64,000 bases of DNA from Eubacteriales bacterium (lineage in GTDB: Bacteria; Bacillota; Clostridia; Acetivibrionales; JANLFN01). The stretch spans positions 118,162 to 182,161 of the forward strand of contig JANLFN010000007.1 of the NCBI GenBank assembly GCA_024655885.1, written 5' to 3'. Within the stretch, counting starts at the first letter, position 1; each line of letters starts with the position of its first letter. The notes under the pieces were generated by a model. It had not been told where the DNA came from and searched no databases. It saw only the letters and a program-made list of their open reading frames with translations. This document shows positions 46,467 to 56,425 of the stretch, in pieces. Made by a program: the position numbers and the translations under genes.

Positions 46467-47048
46467 TCAGAATTCGTCCTCCTCAAATTCAATCTTTCCG
46501 CTGTCCATGGATTTAATGATGGCCAGCGAATGGATGCGGATCCCCTGACTGCGCAAAATTTTTCCGCCTTCCTGGAAGCCTTTTTCTATGACAATCCCCA
46601 CTCCTACCAATAACGCATTTGCCTTTCCAATGATGTCCTTAAGCCCCAAAACCGCTTTCCCGTTTGCCAGAAAGTCATCTATGATGAGGACACGGTCCTC
46701 CGGTCCGATATATCTCTTTGAAACCCTGATTTTATAGGTTTTACCCCTTGTGAAAGAATACACTTCGCTCTCATAGGTTTCCCCGTCAAGGTTTTTGGAC
46801 TCCGTCTTTTTGGCAAATATCACGGGAACGCCGAAGTACTGCGCCGTAATACAGGATATTCCTATTCCGGAGGCTTCCACCGTCAGAATCTTTGTGATCT
46901 TTTCATCCTTGAACATCCTTTTAAACTCTTTGCCCATTTCATTGAGCAGCTGGACATCAATCTGATGATTCAGGAAGCTGTCGACTTTTAAAATATCTTT
47001 GCCTATGACCTTGCCGTCTCTTTGTATCCTCTGCTTAAGCAGCTCCAT
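46467..47048 (-). CDS. xpt: Xanthine phosphoribosyltransferase
   Basis: MELLKQRIQRDGKVIGKDILKVDSFLNHQIDVQLLNEMG; PRPP motif VLIIDDFLANGKA. Confidence 0.92.
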   Translation of the reverse strand: MELLKQRIQRDGKVIGKDILKVDSFLNHQIDVQLLNEMGKEFKRMFKDEKITKILTVEASGIGISCITAQYFGVPVIFAKKTESKNLDGETYESEVYSFTRGKTYKIRVSKRYIGPEDRVLIIDDFLANGKAVLGLKDIIGKANALLVGVGIVIEKGFQEGGKILRSQGIRIHSLAIIKSMDSGKIEFEEDEF

Positions 47049-47092
47049 CCAGCAGCCTCTCCCATCCATGTAAAACATTGTGAACTACACCA

Positions 47093-47127
47093 GAAAACTC
47101 CCATCTTTAAATAAAGTTGGGAGTTTA
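47093..47127 (-). terminator. Expression-platform hairpin of the xpt riboswitch
   Basis: aaaactccca...tgggagttt between aptamer and xpt. Confidence 0.6.
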
Positions 47128-47198
47128 ACACTGCAGACATGAAAACAACCGGACACACAGTTGCCTGCTTGTCCATAGTTGTCCCACACACCCGCTAA

Positions 47199-47269
47199 AC
47201 ACCCGTAGTCGGACTATTTACGGTAGTCCGGTAGAAACTTCCAGACCCTATCTCTAAAAATATACGAGC
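47199..47269 (-). ncRNA. Purine riboswitch, guanine/xanthine type
   Basis: Reverse strand GCTCGTATATTTTTAGAGATAGGGTCTGGAAGTTTCTACCGGACTACCGTAAATAGTCCGACTACGGGTG; C at the specificity position; upstream of xpt. Confidence 0.93.
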
Positions 47270-47441
47270 AAACATTTCTATAGCTTTTTCAAATAATGTT
47301 CGGATTTCTGAATAAAATTATTGTATCTTAGACAGCTTTAAAAATCAAGAATTATATGAGAGAATTCCATAGAATTTTATGTTTGTTTTATCAATGCGGT
47401 ATGGTTTTCGACAATTCTGCTGTTTTTCAGTATACGCCGTC

Positions 47442-47921
47442 CTATTTGAAAATCCGGTCCTTGTATTTATCCAGCCGCACCAGCAGGATGTAGCCCAGAA
47501 TATAACACGCCGCTGCCTCTCCTACGGCTACCCAGAGCATGGTTTCCAGCAAGGGCAGGTTATACTCGTAGCTGAGGGTGGCCCCCACGATGATCCCGTT
47601 CAGGATAACCGGGGGGAGCGGTACGAGATACTTTTTCGGCATTTTATAAGACAAAAATGCCGCCGCAAGGGTGGCCAGGCTGCCAAAAATGATGTCCAGC
47701 ATTCCCACGCCTCCAAAAATATTGGCGATGACGCACCCTATGAACAATCCCGGAATAGCCGCAGGGGTAAACGCAGGAAGGACGGTGAGGGCTTCGGATA
47801 CCCTGACTTGAACCTGCAAATAGCTTATGGGTGCAAACAGAATGGTCACTGCCGCGTACAGCGCGGCAATGATTGCCGCCTGGGCCAAGAATATCAGTCT
47901 CTTTCTCATTTTGTTTTCCAT
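47442..47921 (-). CDS. queT: QueT family queuosine-precursor transporter
   Basis: AALYAAVTILFAPISYLQVQVRVSEALTVLPAFTPAAIPGLFIGCVIANIFGG. Confidence 0.88.
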   Translation of the reverse strand: MENKMRKRLIFLAQAAIIAALYAAVTILFAPISYLQVQVRVSEALTVLPAFTPAAIPGLFIGCVIANIFGGVGMLDIIFGSLATLAAAFLSYKMPKKYLVPLPPVILNGIIVGATLSYEYNLPLLETMLWVAVGEAAACYILGYILLVRLDKYKDRIFK

Positions 47922-47996
47922 AAGGCAAGCTCCTTTTCAAGTTTTTTTGCATTTAATCTTTCAGTCCCATACCCTTACCCGTCAAAAGGCAGCAAC

Positions 47997-48020
47997 AAAA
48001 AAAGGCAGACCTGCCCCTTT
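47997..48020 (-). terminator. Attenuator-like terminator between preQ1 riboswitch and queT
   Basis: Reverse strand AAAGGGGCAGGTCTGCCTTTTTTT. Confidence 0.7.
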
Positions 48021-48035
48021 ATGAAAAACGATTCC

Positions 48036-48073
48036 GTAGTTTTGTTTATAGACAGGATGGTTTCGAACTGTCT
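48036..48073 (-). ncRNA. Probable preQ1-I riboswitch
   Basis: Reverse strand AGACAG-TTCGAAACCATC-CTGTCT-ATAAACAAAACTAC: P1 stem, C-rich loop and A-rich tail; followed by terminator and queT. Confidence 0.65.
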
Positions 48074-48215
48074 TATTAAGTTTTAAATGAATTATAACAT
48101 CCCTTTATTCTATTTTCAACAATACCTTTATATTCCTGTAATTCCTTAATACCTCAATGGTGCGTATTTGCATGCGGCTATACTATTCCGGTTGCCTGCG
48201 GAATATATATGCACT

Positions 48216-48812
48216 ATGAAAACTCATTTGGCAAAAAGGCGGGCAGGAAAAAAGCGCAAATACGGCGAAAAACTCCGGAAATTGCTTCCCGCAATAGGTG
48301 CAATCTTGCTGCTGGCCCTGTTCCTGAAGTGTTTTAACGGAATAGATACCGTTCAAAAAAAGAGGGAAGCCAGATCCCGGTCCTATATCATCAATGAGTA
48401 CTTTTTAAAGGAGCAGGCAGATTCCCAGCCGGTCCAAAGGGATATTTTGCTGAGGGACCTGATGTTGACGCAGTTGGGGAAACCCTATGGGTACGAGAAG
48501 GAAGGGCCTGATTCCTTTGACTGTTCCGGGCTGGTAAGATATATTTATTCAAAGTTGGGCATAAGCCTTCCCAGGACCGCATACGAACAGTCGGAAAGCA
48601 GCCTTGTGGTCCAAAAAAGCGAATTAAGGTTCGGGGATCTGGTCTTCTTTTCGGCGGATGGAATAAACATCACTCATGCGGGCATATACATCGGCGGAGG
48701 GTATTTCATGCATGCCCCTAAAACCGATGATGTCGTTAAAATCAGCCGGATGGATTCCGGTTACTATTCTAAAACATATAAAAAGGCGGTACGGGTGATT
48801 GATCCGCCTTAA
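48216..48812 (+). CDS. NlpC/P60 family peptidase with N-terminal TM
   Basis: LGKPYGYEKEGPDSFDCSGLVRYIYSKLGISLPRTAYEQ; ITHAGIYIGGGYFMHAPKTDDVVKIS. Confidence 0.93.
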   Translation: MKTHLAKRRAGKKRKYGEKLRKLLPAIGAILLLALFLKCFNGIDTVQKKREARSRSYIINEYFLKEQADSQPVQRDILLRDLMLTQLGKPYGYEKEGPDSFDCSGLVRYIYSKLGISLPRTAYEQSESSLVVQKSELRFGDLVFFSADGINITHAGIYIGGGYFMHAPKTDDVVKISRMDSGYYSKTYKKAVRVIDPP

Positions 48813-48975
48813 TCCTACTTTCTTTCAAACAAAAGCCTGAATTTAAAGAGGCCCTGTCTATGAAATCCTATAGGCCACTAAAAGGAAAAAAACATGATAT
48901 CATTTTATCGTTGCAGTCCTTACCGCCACTGGATTATAATGTACTTGCCAATGCATTCTATGGAGGTCTGTAAAA

Positions 48976-49446
48976 ATGCTGAGACTTACTATACCCGGGC
49001 GAAGTGAACTTTATGTGGAGAATGTCGTCTTTGATTTCAACGGTACCCTGGCCACGGACGGAAAACTGTCCCCTTCGGTCAGAGAAAAAATCGCACGCTT
49101 AAAGGCTGAACTCAATGTATTCATCCTATCGTCAGATACCTATGGCACTGTGGCAAAAGAATGCAGGGACCTGGGGGTCAGCGTTTCCACCTTAAGCGGG
49201 GAGCACTGCAGCACACAAAAAAAGAATTTTGTAAGCGCCCTTGGACCTGAGAAAACTATCTGCATTGGAAACGGCGCGAACGATATCGGAATGTTTCAGG
49301 TATGCGCCCTTTCCATCATCATCATAGGAGCGGAAGGGTGTTCAGCCAAAGCCCTGGTTGAAGCGGACATAGCGGTCAGGGATGTTGAAGAAGCCTTGGA
49401 TCTCCTGTTCAATCCTAAAAGGATTACGGCCACACTGAGAGAATAG
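48976..49446 (+). CDS. HAD family hydrolase (soluble P-type ATPase-like)
   Basis: VVFDFNGTLATDGKLSPSVREKI; CIGNGANDIGMF. Confidence 0.88.
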   Translation: MLRLTIPGRSELYVENVVFDFNGTLATDGKLSPSVREKIARLKAELNVFILSSDTYGTVAKECRDLGVSVSTLSGEHCSTQKKNFVSALGPEKTICIGNGANDIGMFQVCALSIIIIGAEGCSAKALVEADIAVRDVEEALDLLFNPKRITATLRE

Positions 49447-49549
49447 CCTTTTTAATAACATCAAATAGATGTTAAAAACATTAACATAATTGAAGCAGGA
49501 TTCATATGATGAAAAAGGATATTGAAGTTCTCTAGGAGGTCGGAGTACT

Positions 49550-49672
49550 ATGGCAGATGACAGAGGTGGCTTTGGTTTTGGTTTCGGGATCTGGTGGATT
49601 TGGATAATTATCATTATCCTTCTTCTGTTCTGCTGCGGGGGGTTTGGTTTCGGCTGGGACCCCAAAGACTAA
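49550..49672 (+). CDS. Small glycine/aromatic-rich membrane protein (YjcZ-like), not in ORF track
   Basis: AGGAGGT upstream; MADDRGGFGFGFGIWWIWIIIIILLLFCCGGFGFGWDPKD*; terminator at 49716. Confidence 0.7.
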   Translation: MADDRGGFGFGFGIWWIWIIIIILLLFCCGGFGFGWDPKD

Positions 49673-49715
49673 CAGACATCGAACAAATGGAATAAAATGA
49701 TATAAGTTGCATGAT

Positions 49716-49749
49716 TCTCCCCTTCGTTATACGCCGGGGAGATTTTTTA
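49716..49749 (+). terminator. Intrinsic terminator
   Basis: tctccccttcgttatacgccggggagatttttt. Confidence 0.85.
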
Positions 49750-49897
49750 TTTCATGGAGAAATAACATAATCTCTGGTTTAACTCTTTCTTTTCAAAATA
49801 AATTACGAATATTTCAAAAATTATTGTATCCATACCACCCTTTTTAATGTAAAGCATATAATACTAACATAATAGAATAGAAAAGGAGAATAAAACA

Positions 49898-50851
49898 ATG
49901 CTTTCACTGCCATTAACCGGACTCGCGCTTGCGGGAAGTACATTACTGTCAAAATATTATAGATATTCTTCGAAAAACAAAGGTAAGACACAATTCAAGC
50001 GGAATACCCACAAAAAACGCATGAAAATCAAACCCTCAAGAGCGGTCAACCCTTTTCGACCCCTGTACAAGGGTTTGAAATCGGCACTGTCACAAATTGC
50101 AAAAATAACTGCCAGGGAAGATTACAGCACCGTTATAAAAGATTTTCTTCCAAGCGGTGCAGCGCTTCTAAAACCAAGATACCCTTTGAATTCCAAAGAA
50201 ATCCAGCTGGCAGACCTTGACGGCGATTCGGTGAAAGAACTGGTTGCTTCCTTCAAGCACAACAATGAAATTAAAACCGTTATCCTGAAAAAGGAAAAGG
50301 AACGCTGGCATAAGGCGGCCGAAATCAGCAACCCCGGGTACAATGCCATCCACTTCAGGGATACCATCAGCATTACCGGGGAAGGTAAAAGGCAGCTGCT
50401 GTTAGGACTGACGTCAAATGAAAAACTTCCAACCCTCTACGGATATGATTTCAGCAATAACGGTGCTGATAAAATATTGGACCGTACATACAAAAGATTT
50501 GAACTTTTAAGAGCACCTCAAAGGAAAAGCATTCCCGCCAGAGCACAACTGGCGGTCTGGAACAAAAACGATACCGGAGGCTACGATATTGATGTGCTGC
50601 ACTGGAAGGACTCGCAGCTCCAGCCGCAAAAAAACATTTCCACTTATTACGCCAACAGTGTGGTACCGTATTATGCACGGAAAATAAGGCAATCACCTTA
50701 CGACCCCTCTCTCTGGTATAACTTTGCCGAAGCCCTGTCAAAAACAGGTTTGCGAAGGGATACGCTGATTGCCATTAATGTTGGAATGAGCCAGGCTCAA
50801 GATGCTTCTCTCAAGGAAAAATTTCTGGAGTTACGGAGTAAAATCGTTTAG
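49898..50851 (+). CDS. Hypothetical protein with FG-GAP-like repeat
   Basis: RBS AAAAGGAG; IQLADLDGDSVKELVASFKHNNEIKTVIL. Confidence 0.65.
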   Translation: MLSLPLTGLALAGSTLLSKYYRYSSKNKGKTQFKRNTHKKRMKIKPSRAVNPFRPLYKGLKSALSQIAKITAREDYSTVIKDFLPSGAALLKPRYPLNSKEIQLADLDGDSVKELVASFKHNNEIKTVILKKEKERWHKAAEISNPGYNAIHFRDTISITGEGKRQLLLGLTSNEKLPTLYGYDFSNNGADKILDRTYKRFELLRAPQRKSIPARAQLAVWNKNDTGGYDIDVLHWKDSQLQPQKNISTYYANSVVPYYARKIRQSPYDPSLWYNFAEALSKTGLRRDTLIAINVGMSQAQDASLKEKFLELRSKIV

Positions 50852-51176
50852 CTGTGCAGCCTTATCCGCGGCGCTCCGCAGGGTTCCTGCGGCAAAAAAG
50901 CGGAAAGAAGGGATTCAGGTGTGCCCAATTCCTTCTTTTCGCTTCACAGACATGTTTCATTATTTCACCGGCCCAAGAAATGAATGCCTCCCATCTTTCG
51001 AACCAAAATATGAACCGGGATATCTCCATACTGACAGACACGTACAGGCTGACTGCATTCACATTCAAAGCTTAACACCTTTTGGCAGTCCTTGGCCGAT
51101 GCCTCTACCCATTATCCTCCAGGCATTTATGTTCCTCCTTTTATGACAGGATCACAGACAATCAGGTTTTTGGGGA

Positions 51177-52373
51177 TTATGCATTAATTTGATTTGAAGG
51201 AGCTGCCGATTTCCTCGCTAATGCTAAGAATGTGACCACCATCATTATTCCATAGCAGACTAATCCCGACCAATACTGGAATCTCATCGAAGTTATTCCC
51301 ATTGCTCCCATTACAGCTGCATAAATGAAAGCGGAAAGGAAGCCGCCTATATTCATTCCCGCCATCATAAAGGACATGGCCATAGGAGATTTGTCGGGAG
51401 TAACGGCACCGCCAACAGCCATCATTATTGCAGTCATGACAAAGGTGTTTCCTATACCTAAGAGTGCTTCAGCGCCTGCAAACATTATGAAGTTGCTTCC
51501 GGTAGCCATCAGAAGCTGCGAGCAGCCTATTATTATAAATCCAAGCGGAATACATTTGAAGCTGATTGCTCCAAAGATTTTTCCAAAAACCATTCCTGTT
51601 ACCATTCCGCCTATCGTCATAAGAATAATAGCTGTACCAGCCATTGCAGGATTCAGTCCCATCTGCTGGAAGATAGTCGAAATATTCGTAAGAGAGGGGT
51701 AAAATAAAATCGTGGAAATCATCATTACTAAAGACCAGATCCATACTGGTGCAGGCATGCCACCCGATGCTTTAGGTGCGCCAGCTGCCGGCGTGCCAGC
51801 AGGCATTTCGGGCTTTTGAGGTTCCGGAAGGAAAATCGCTACTATTATCAATATTATAAGTGCAATGCCATGTATCAGGAAAGGTAAGCTCCAATGCATT
51901 GTTGCCAGGACTCCTCCGAGTAATGTGATCACCATTCCTCCTACGTTACCGACAACACCGTTTAATCCCATGATGTTTGCCTGTTTTTCAGGAGCAACCA
52001 GGTTGAATACCAGTGCGCCTCCCAACGGCATCATAAGTCCCAAACCAATTCCGAACACTGCCCTTGCAACAAGGATCATCGCCCAATCCTTCATCCAGTA
52101 TGGAGCCATACCGCCTAAGGCTAACAACAGTAAAGAAATATACGTGACCGTCTTATATTTCAGGACTTTACCGGTAATAGCTCCTCCTATAACAGAGAAT
52201 GGCACTGCAATAAGGGAAGGCAGTGTCGAAACCAGCATCAAGCTAGTAAAGGGTACATCCGGGAATGCATTTCCTATTGCCTGGATTGCAGGTGTGATGG
52301 CACCTATTATTTGAGCTATAAAGCCAAGTGAAAGTATAGCAAATACGATTGCTGACTGCCTCTTTTGATTCAT
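51177..52373 (-). CDS. MFS transporter (paralogous to 12574-13761)
   Basis: ARAVFGIGLGLMMPLGGALVFNLVAPEKQANIMGLNGVVGNVGG. Confidence 0.88.
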   Translation of the reverse strand: MNQKRQSAIVFAILSLGFIAQIIGAITPAIQAIGNAFPDVPFTSLMLVSTLPSLIAVPFSVIGGAITGKVLKYKTVTYISLLLLALGGMAPYWMKDWAMILVARAVFGIGLGLMMPLGGALVFNLVAPEKQANIMGLNGVVGNVGGMVITLLGGVLATMHWSLPFLIHGIALIILIIVAIFLPEPQKPEMPAGTPAAGAPKASGGMPAPVWIWSLVMMISTILFYPSLTNISTIFQQMGLNPAMAGTAIILMTIGGMVTGMVFGKIFGAISFKCIPLGFIIIGCSQLLMATGSNFIMFAGAEALLGIGNTFVMTAIMMAVGGAVTPDKSPMAMSFMMAGMNIGGFLSAFIYAAVMGAMGITSMRFQYWSGLVCYGIMMVVTFLALARKSAAPSNQINA

Positions 52374-52530
52374 TCGCCTTCATCCTTTCATTTTTCAACT
52401 TATGATTACTAGCTTTTACTAAATTACCAAGGAACTGTCTTCATAGAATAATGCTTTACGTGATGAAGATATTCTTCTTTTTGCCGCACAAACCATATCA
52501 AAATGCTCTGATTATAATAGAATAAATGTG

Positions 52531-52576
52531 GTAGCGGGGTACTGTTGCCATAATTTTGCACCAATACCCCACTACG
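52531..52576. other. Inverted repeat between the methyltransferase and MFS genes
   Basis: gtagcggggtact...aataccccactac; could be a terminator-like hairpin. Confidence 0.45.
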
Positions 52577-52643
52577 CATAGTATAAAAATGTAAAAAATT
52601 CCATTAACGGTTACTGCCATTTCTTTAAAGCAATAAACCCGGT

Positions 52644-53789
52644 CTACTTACCCAATGTTGCCAAAATGATTGCTTCTACATTTTCTCTCTTGGCATTTGC
52701 AGGCACACCACAGCCTACCCCCATCATAAAGCCTGTATCGCCCATCAGATCGATCAGTCTTCTGGCCTCTTTATAACAATCATCGGGAGTTCCAACAGCT
52801 AAAAGTCCCGGAGGAATATTTCCTTCAATGCACATCTTGTCCCCCAATACCTTTTTCAAAGTCTCCATAGGAGTCAGATGGTCAGGATCGAATATGCACT
52901 GTGCTTTCGGGAATTCAGTGAAATATGGCAGGAAGCCGCTCCAGTCGGAATCGTTATGGAACCAAGTCTTGACGTTGATATCCTGCAAAGCGGGAACTAA
53001 TTTTTGATAATATGGATGGTAAAACTGCTCATATACCTTTGCAGATATGAAGTCACTGCCAGCGCGGGTACCTCCAACAAAAAGATATGGGTTGTAAGGC
53101 CCTTTCTTTACAGTCTCTACGGTCTGTGCGATGGTTTCCTCATTCATTATTTCCAGGACGGCTTTCACCTTGTCCGGCATGCGGCGAATATCTTTGAAGA
53201 AATTTGTCATCTTGCGTGCACCGCTTAAAACCTCAAAGGAAGGCATAGGCATTGCACTGCCCATTCCTATACTGGTTTTCCCAAGTTCAGCAACCTTCTT
53301 CATGAGCTCTCCCATGTATTCCATGTCTGGCGGAGGCAAGCTTGCGGGATCAAAGCCTATCCTTTTGTACAATTCAGCCGTCAAGTACGCCCAGCCTTTA
53401 TCAATGGCAACATCATAGTCTTCTTCGGTCATTGGACCTAATTCGTCAATATTCCAAATTGCATCCTCAGGAAGTTCGCGCCCTGGAAGTTTGATCTTGG
53501 CAAAATAACAAGCTGCAAAGGCCGCCAAGCCTGCTTCACTGGAAAAGCCGACCATAGGAGCTGAATCCATTTCCTCTATTATCGGTAGTTTATAAGCTTG
53601 TAAAGTCAGATCATCTATATACTTTGGTTTTCTGAACATATCAGCCAAAACTGCCTTGGGATCAATCCATTTGAAATATCCCTGTCCCGAAAGGTTAATG
53701 GGTATCCTGTCGGGTTTCTCCATGTTTAAAGCGGCCATGATTCTTTTATTACGTATTTCAGTCATTTCTTGTGGCGTCATAATTATCAC
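52644..53789 (-). CDS. Uroporphyrinogen decarboxylase (URO-D) family methyltransferase
   Basis: AALNMEKPDRIPINLSGQGYFKWIDPKAV; GNIPPGLLAVGTPDDCYKEARRLIDLMGDTGFMMGVGCGVPANAKRENVEA. Confidence 0.9.
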   Translation of the reverse strand: MIIMTPQEMTEIRNKRIMAALNMEKPDRIPINLSGQGYFKWIDPKAVLADMFRKPKYIDDLTLQAYKLPIIEEMDSAPMVGFSSEAGLAAFAACYFAKIKLPGRELPEDAIWNIDELGPMTEEDYDVAIDKGWAYLTAELYKRIGFDPASLPPPDMEYMGELMKKVAELGKTSIGMGSAMPMPSFEVLSGARKMTNFFKDIRRMPDKVKAVLEIMNEETIAQTVETVKKGPYNPYLFVGGTRAGSDFISAKVYEQFYHPYYQKLVPALQDINVKTWFHNDSDWSGFLPYFTEFPKAQCIFDPDHLTPMETLKKVLGDKMCIEGNIPPGLLAVGTPDDCYKEARRLIDLMGDTGFMMGVGCGVPANAKRENVEAIILATLGK

Positions 53790-54412
53790 ACCCCCATGTA
53801 TTTTTTGGAATACTCTACAGTTTCCTGTGCGTTCTTGCAGACGTGGTCAGCTCCAACATACTTGCAGGTAGCTTCGTCAACAGGACCGCCACCTATTAAT
53901 ATTTTCAAGTCTTTACGAAGACCTGCTTTTTCTATGGATTGGATGCATTCCTTGATATTGTCGAATGCCGTGGTAAGAAGACAGGATATGCCTATTACCT
54001 TGGGTTGATATTGCTTGATTGCTTCTATATACTTTGCAGTAGGTACGTCAACACCAAGATCCACCACATGGAAGCCATTACTGCTCATTACGGTAGTAAC
54101 AATATTTTTACCGATATCATGGATGTCATCGTAGATAGTGCCCATTACAAAAGTACCATATTTAGAGGTTGCTCCTTCTCCACCAACTCCTCCTAGCAGT
54201 TGGGAAGCTTCATTAAATATCTCTGCCGACATGATCAGTTCTGAGAGGAAGTATTCCTTCTCCTCGAATCGCTTTCCTACGGTGCTCATACCCTCTTGCA
54301 GTGCTGCAATGATATCCAGTGCAGGCACGCCCTGGCTCACCAAGGTTTTAACCTCAGATATTACCAGGTCTTCATCCAGATCTGCCATTGCGTCAATTAA
54401 TTTCTTACTCAT
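53786..54412 (-). CDS. Corrinoid (B12-binding) methyltransferase protein
   Basis: GTIYDDIHDIGKNIVTTVMSSNGFHVVDLGVDVP (DxHxxG cobalamin motif); 4-nt overlap with the URO-D-like gene. Confidence 0.93.
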   Translation of the reverse strand: MSKKLIDAMADLDEDLVISEVKTLVSQGVPALDIIAALQEGMSTVGKRFEEKEYFLSELIMSAEIFNEASQLLGGVGGEGATSKYGTFVMGTIYDDIHDIGKNIVTTVMSSNGFHVVDLGVDVPTAKYIEAIKQYQPKVIGISCLLTTAFDNIKECIQSIEKAGLRKDLKILIGGGPVDEATCKYVGADHVCKNAQETVEYSKKYMGV

Positions 54413-54561
54413 TGACCCTCCTCCTTATTTTTCATGATCAAGCTTTTTTAATTTCTAATGCTATTTGTTAATTTCTATTTGTTACTGACTTTGCCCTTTA
54501 GACATAATGTAGAAATTTTTATATGAGAATTACTATATTTTATACATTTATAATCAATATG

Positions 54562-54598
54562 ATATATGAGATAATTATATGTTAATTATCTCATATAT
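54562..54598. promoter_or_regulatory. Perfect 16-bp inverted repeat in the divergent intergenic region; candidate operator
   Basis: atatatgagataatta-tatgt-taattatctcatatat between the corrinoid gene and the PucR-type gene. Confidence 0.65.
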
Positions 54599-54722
54599 AT
54601 AGATGACTGTATCTTATAATTATTCTTATGGAATGCTATAATAGAATGAGACCCAGGATATAAACATGAAATGCTCGTATTTAAATTAAAGTTGTCTAAT
54701 GAATCATATTTAGTGAGGTCTT

Positions 54723-56306
54723 ATGAAAACCAACATCAATTTTCTTACTGAAATATTAGCACCTTTTCAGCCGGTATATATTCAGATAAAGAGCGAGAAT
54801 ACAAATATCAGTGCAATAAAATTCTTAAGCGAGACGCAGTCAACATTTGAGCCTGATATCCTATATGTAGCAAGAGGCTTAATGGATCCAGGAATTTTTT
54901 CTGACCCTTATCTTTTGAACATAATTTGCATGGGCAGCGTTCCTTTACAAAATAATGATTCCTGGAACCCTAAATTAAACCTAATTGTATTAAAGGAAGA
55001 TGTAGACATCTATAATGTTTTCAATGCAATCCAGGCTGCTCTTTCAAAAGAGCAGCAGTTGGATTTCTGGTCATCGAGATTTATCAGTTCCCTCGCGAGC
55101 GCTCAAAGCTTGCAAGATTTAATTGATACCGGATATGAAATGCTTGGAAACCCAATATACATTTCTGACGTTTATGGTAAGTGCATCGGAATGACAAATA
55201 ATGTTGATGTTATTGATGATATAGTGTGGAATGAGCTCTCAACCTCAGGATACATTTCTCATGATACATTTGTTTTTAATACAAAAAACAATTTGGCTAA
55301 AATGATAGACAACAGTGATGAACCGTTTATTTGGCATGATTCATATACCAAATCCGGAAAAATCTATAGAAAAATCTTTAGAAAAATAAAAATTGAGGAC
55401 AAACACAGGGGAACAGTGGCAATTGTTGAATATAACAAGCCTTTTAATGAATATGATCTCAAACTGGCTTCTCTTTTTTGCGATGTTGTTTCAGCTTATT
55501 TGCAGGAAAACGAGCTGCTGGATGATTCAATCCGAAAAATGTATGAAAGTATAATCGTAGAGCTGCTTTCCGAAAAAATAATTAGCAAAGAAATTATGGA
55601 AGAAAAAAGGAAAATGTTAAATTTTCAATCAAAAGCAACGCTATGTGCGGTTTCCATTGATTTATGTATGGCTTATGAACAAACAGAGCTTACACTGACT
55701 AACTTGTCCAGAATTATTGAAAAAAAGATAACAAACAGCAAGGCTATTGTATACAATAATATTATTTTCCTGCTTTTAAGTTCCAATAACAAAAAATATT
55801 TTTTTGAAAAGGAATTGAAAATTCTTGAAGAATTTATTAAAGGCAGACAAATTCAAGTAGGTGTAAGCCGTTTATTTCATAAATTTGAATACTTGTATCA
55901 ACATTACATCCAGTCTGTCAAGGCATTGGAATTAGGCAAAAAGATCAATAAGGAAAAGCAAATCTACTTGTATGATGATTATTCCGTCTATCATATTATT
56001 GAAGATTTTTTGACAAAACGAGATTTTTTTGAGTTTTGCCATCCTTCACTTCTCGCTTTAATTGAATATGACAAACAAAATAACACTACATTTACGCATA
56101 CATTATATACTTATATTAATTCTTCCAAAAGCATTTCTGATACCTCAAATATTCTTAATATCCACCGGAATACAGTTATTTACCAAATAAAAAAAATCAG
56201 TGATATTACGAATATTGATTTTGAAAACAGTAATGTTATTTTGCAGCTTCAAATTTCATTTAAAATGCTGGAGCTTTACAAGGCAAAGCAGACTCAGATT
56301 ACTTGA
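54723..56306 (+). CDS. PucR-type transcriptional regulator (C-terminal HTH)
   Basis: HTLYTYINSSKSISDTSNILNIHRNTVIYQIKKISDITNIDF. Confidence 0.87.
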   Translation: MKTNINFLTEILAPFQPVYIQIKSENTNISAIKFLSETQSTFEPDILYVARGLMDPGIFSDPYLLNIICMGSVPLQNNDSWNPKLNLIVLKEDVDIYNVFNAIQAALSKEQQLDFWSSRFISSLASAQSLQDLIDTGYEMLGNPIYISDVYGKCIGMTNNVDVIDDIVWNELSTSGYISHDTFVFNTKNNLAKMIDNSDEPFIWHDSYTKSGKIYRKIFRKIKIEDKHRGTVAIVEYNKPFNEYDLKLASLFCDVVSAYLQENELLDDSIRKMYESIIVELLSEKIISKEIMEEKRKMLNFQSKATLCAVSIDLCMAYEQTELTLTNLSRIIEKKITNSKAIVYNNIIFLLLSSNNKKYFFEKELKILEEFIKGRQIQVGVSRLFHKFEYLYQHYIQSVKALELGKKINKEKQIYLYDDYSVYHIIEDFLTKRDFFEFCHPSLLALIEYDKQNNTTFTHTLYTYINSSKSISDTSNILNIHRNTVIYQIKKISDITNIDFENSNVILQLQISFKMLELYKAKQTQIT

Positions 56307-56425
56307 ATCAAGCAGAACATGTGCTATAATGTACATTAGATCATCTAATTGGACTTCCATAATGAATTAAATAGAACGGCAAATATAAACCCTATCACGC
56401 TTTCATGGCTTTATTGGAGGATCTT

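Noticed and set aside
47379-48086. 235-aa plus-strand ORF
   Set aside because: Antisense to queT and its riboswitch leader; low plausibility composition.
50802-51146. 114-aa plus-strand ORF after the FG-GAP-like protein
   Set aside because: Overlaps the preceding gene, no RBS or domain; probably noise or gene debris.
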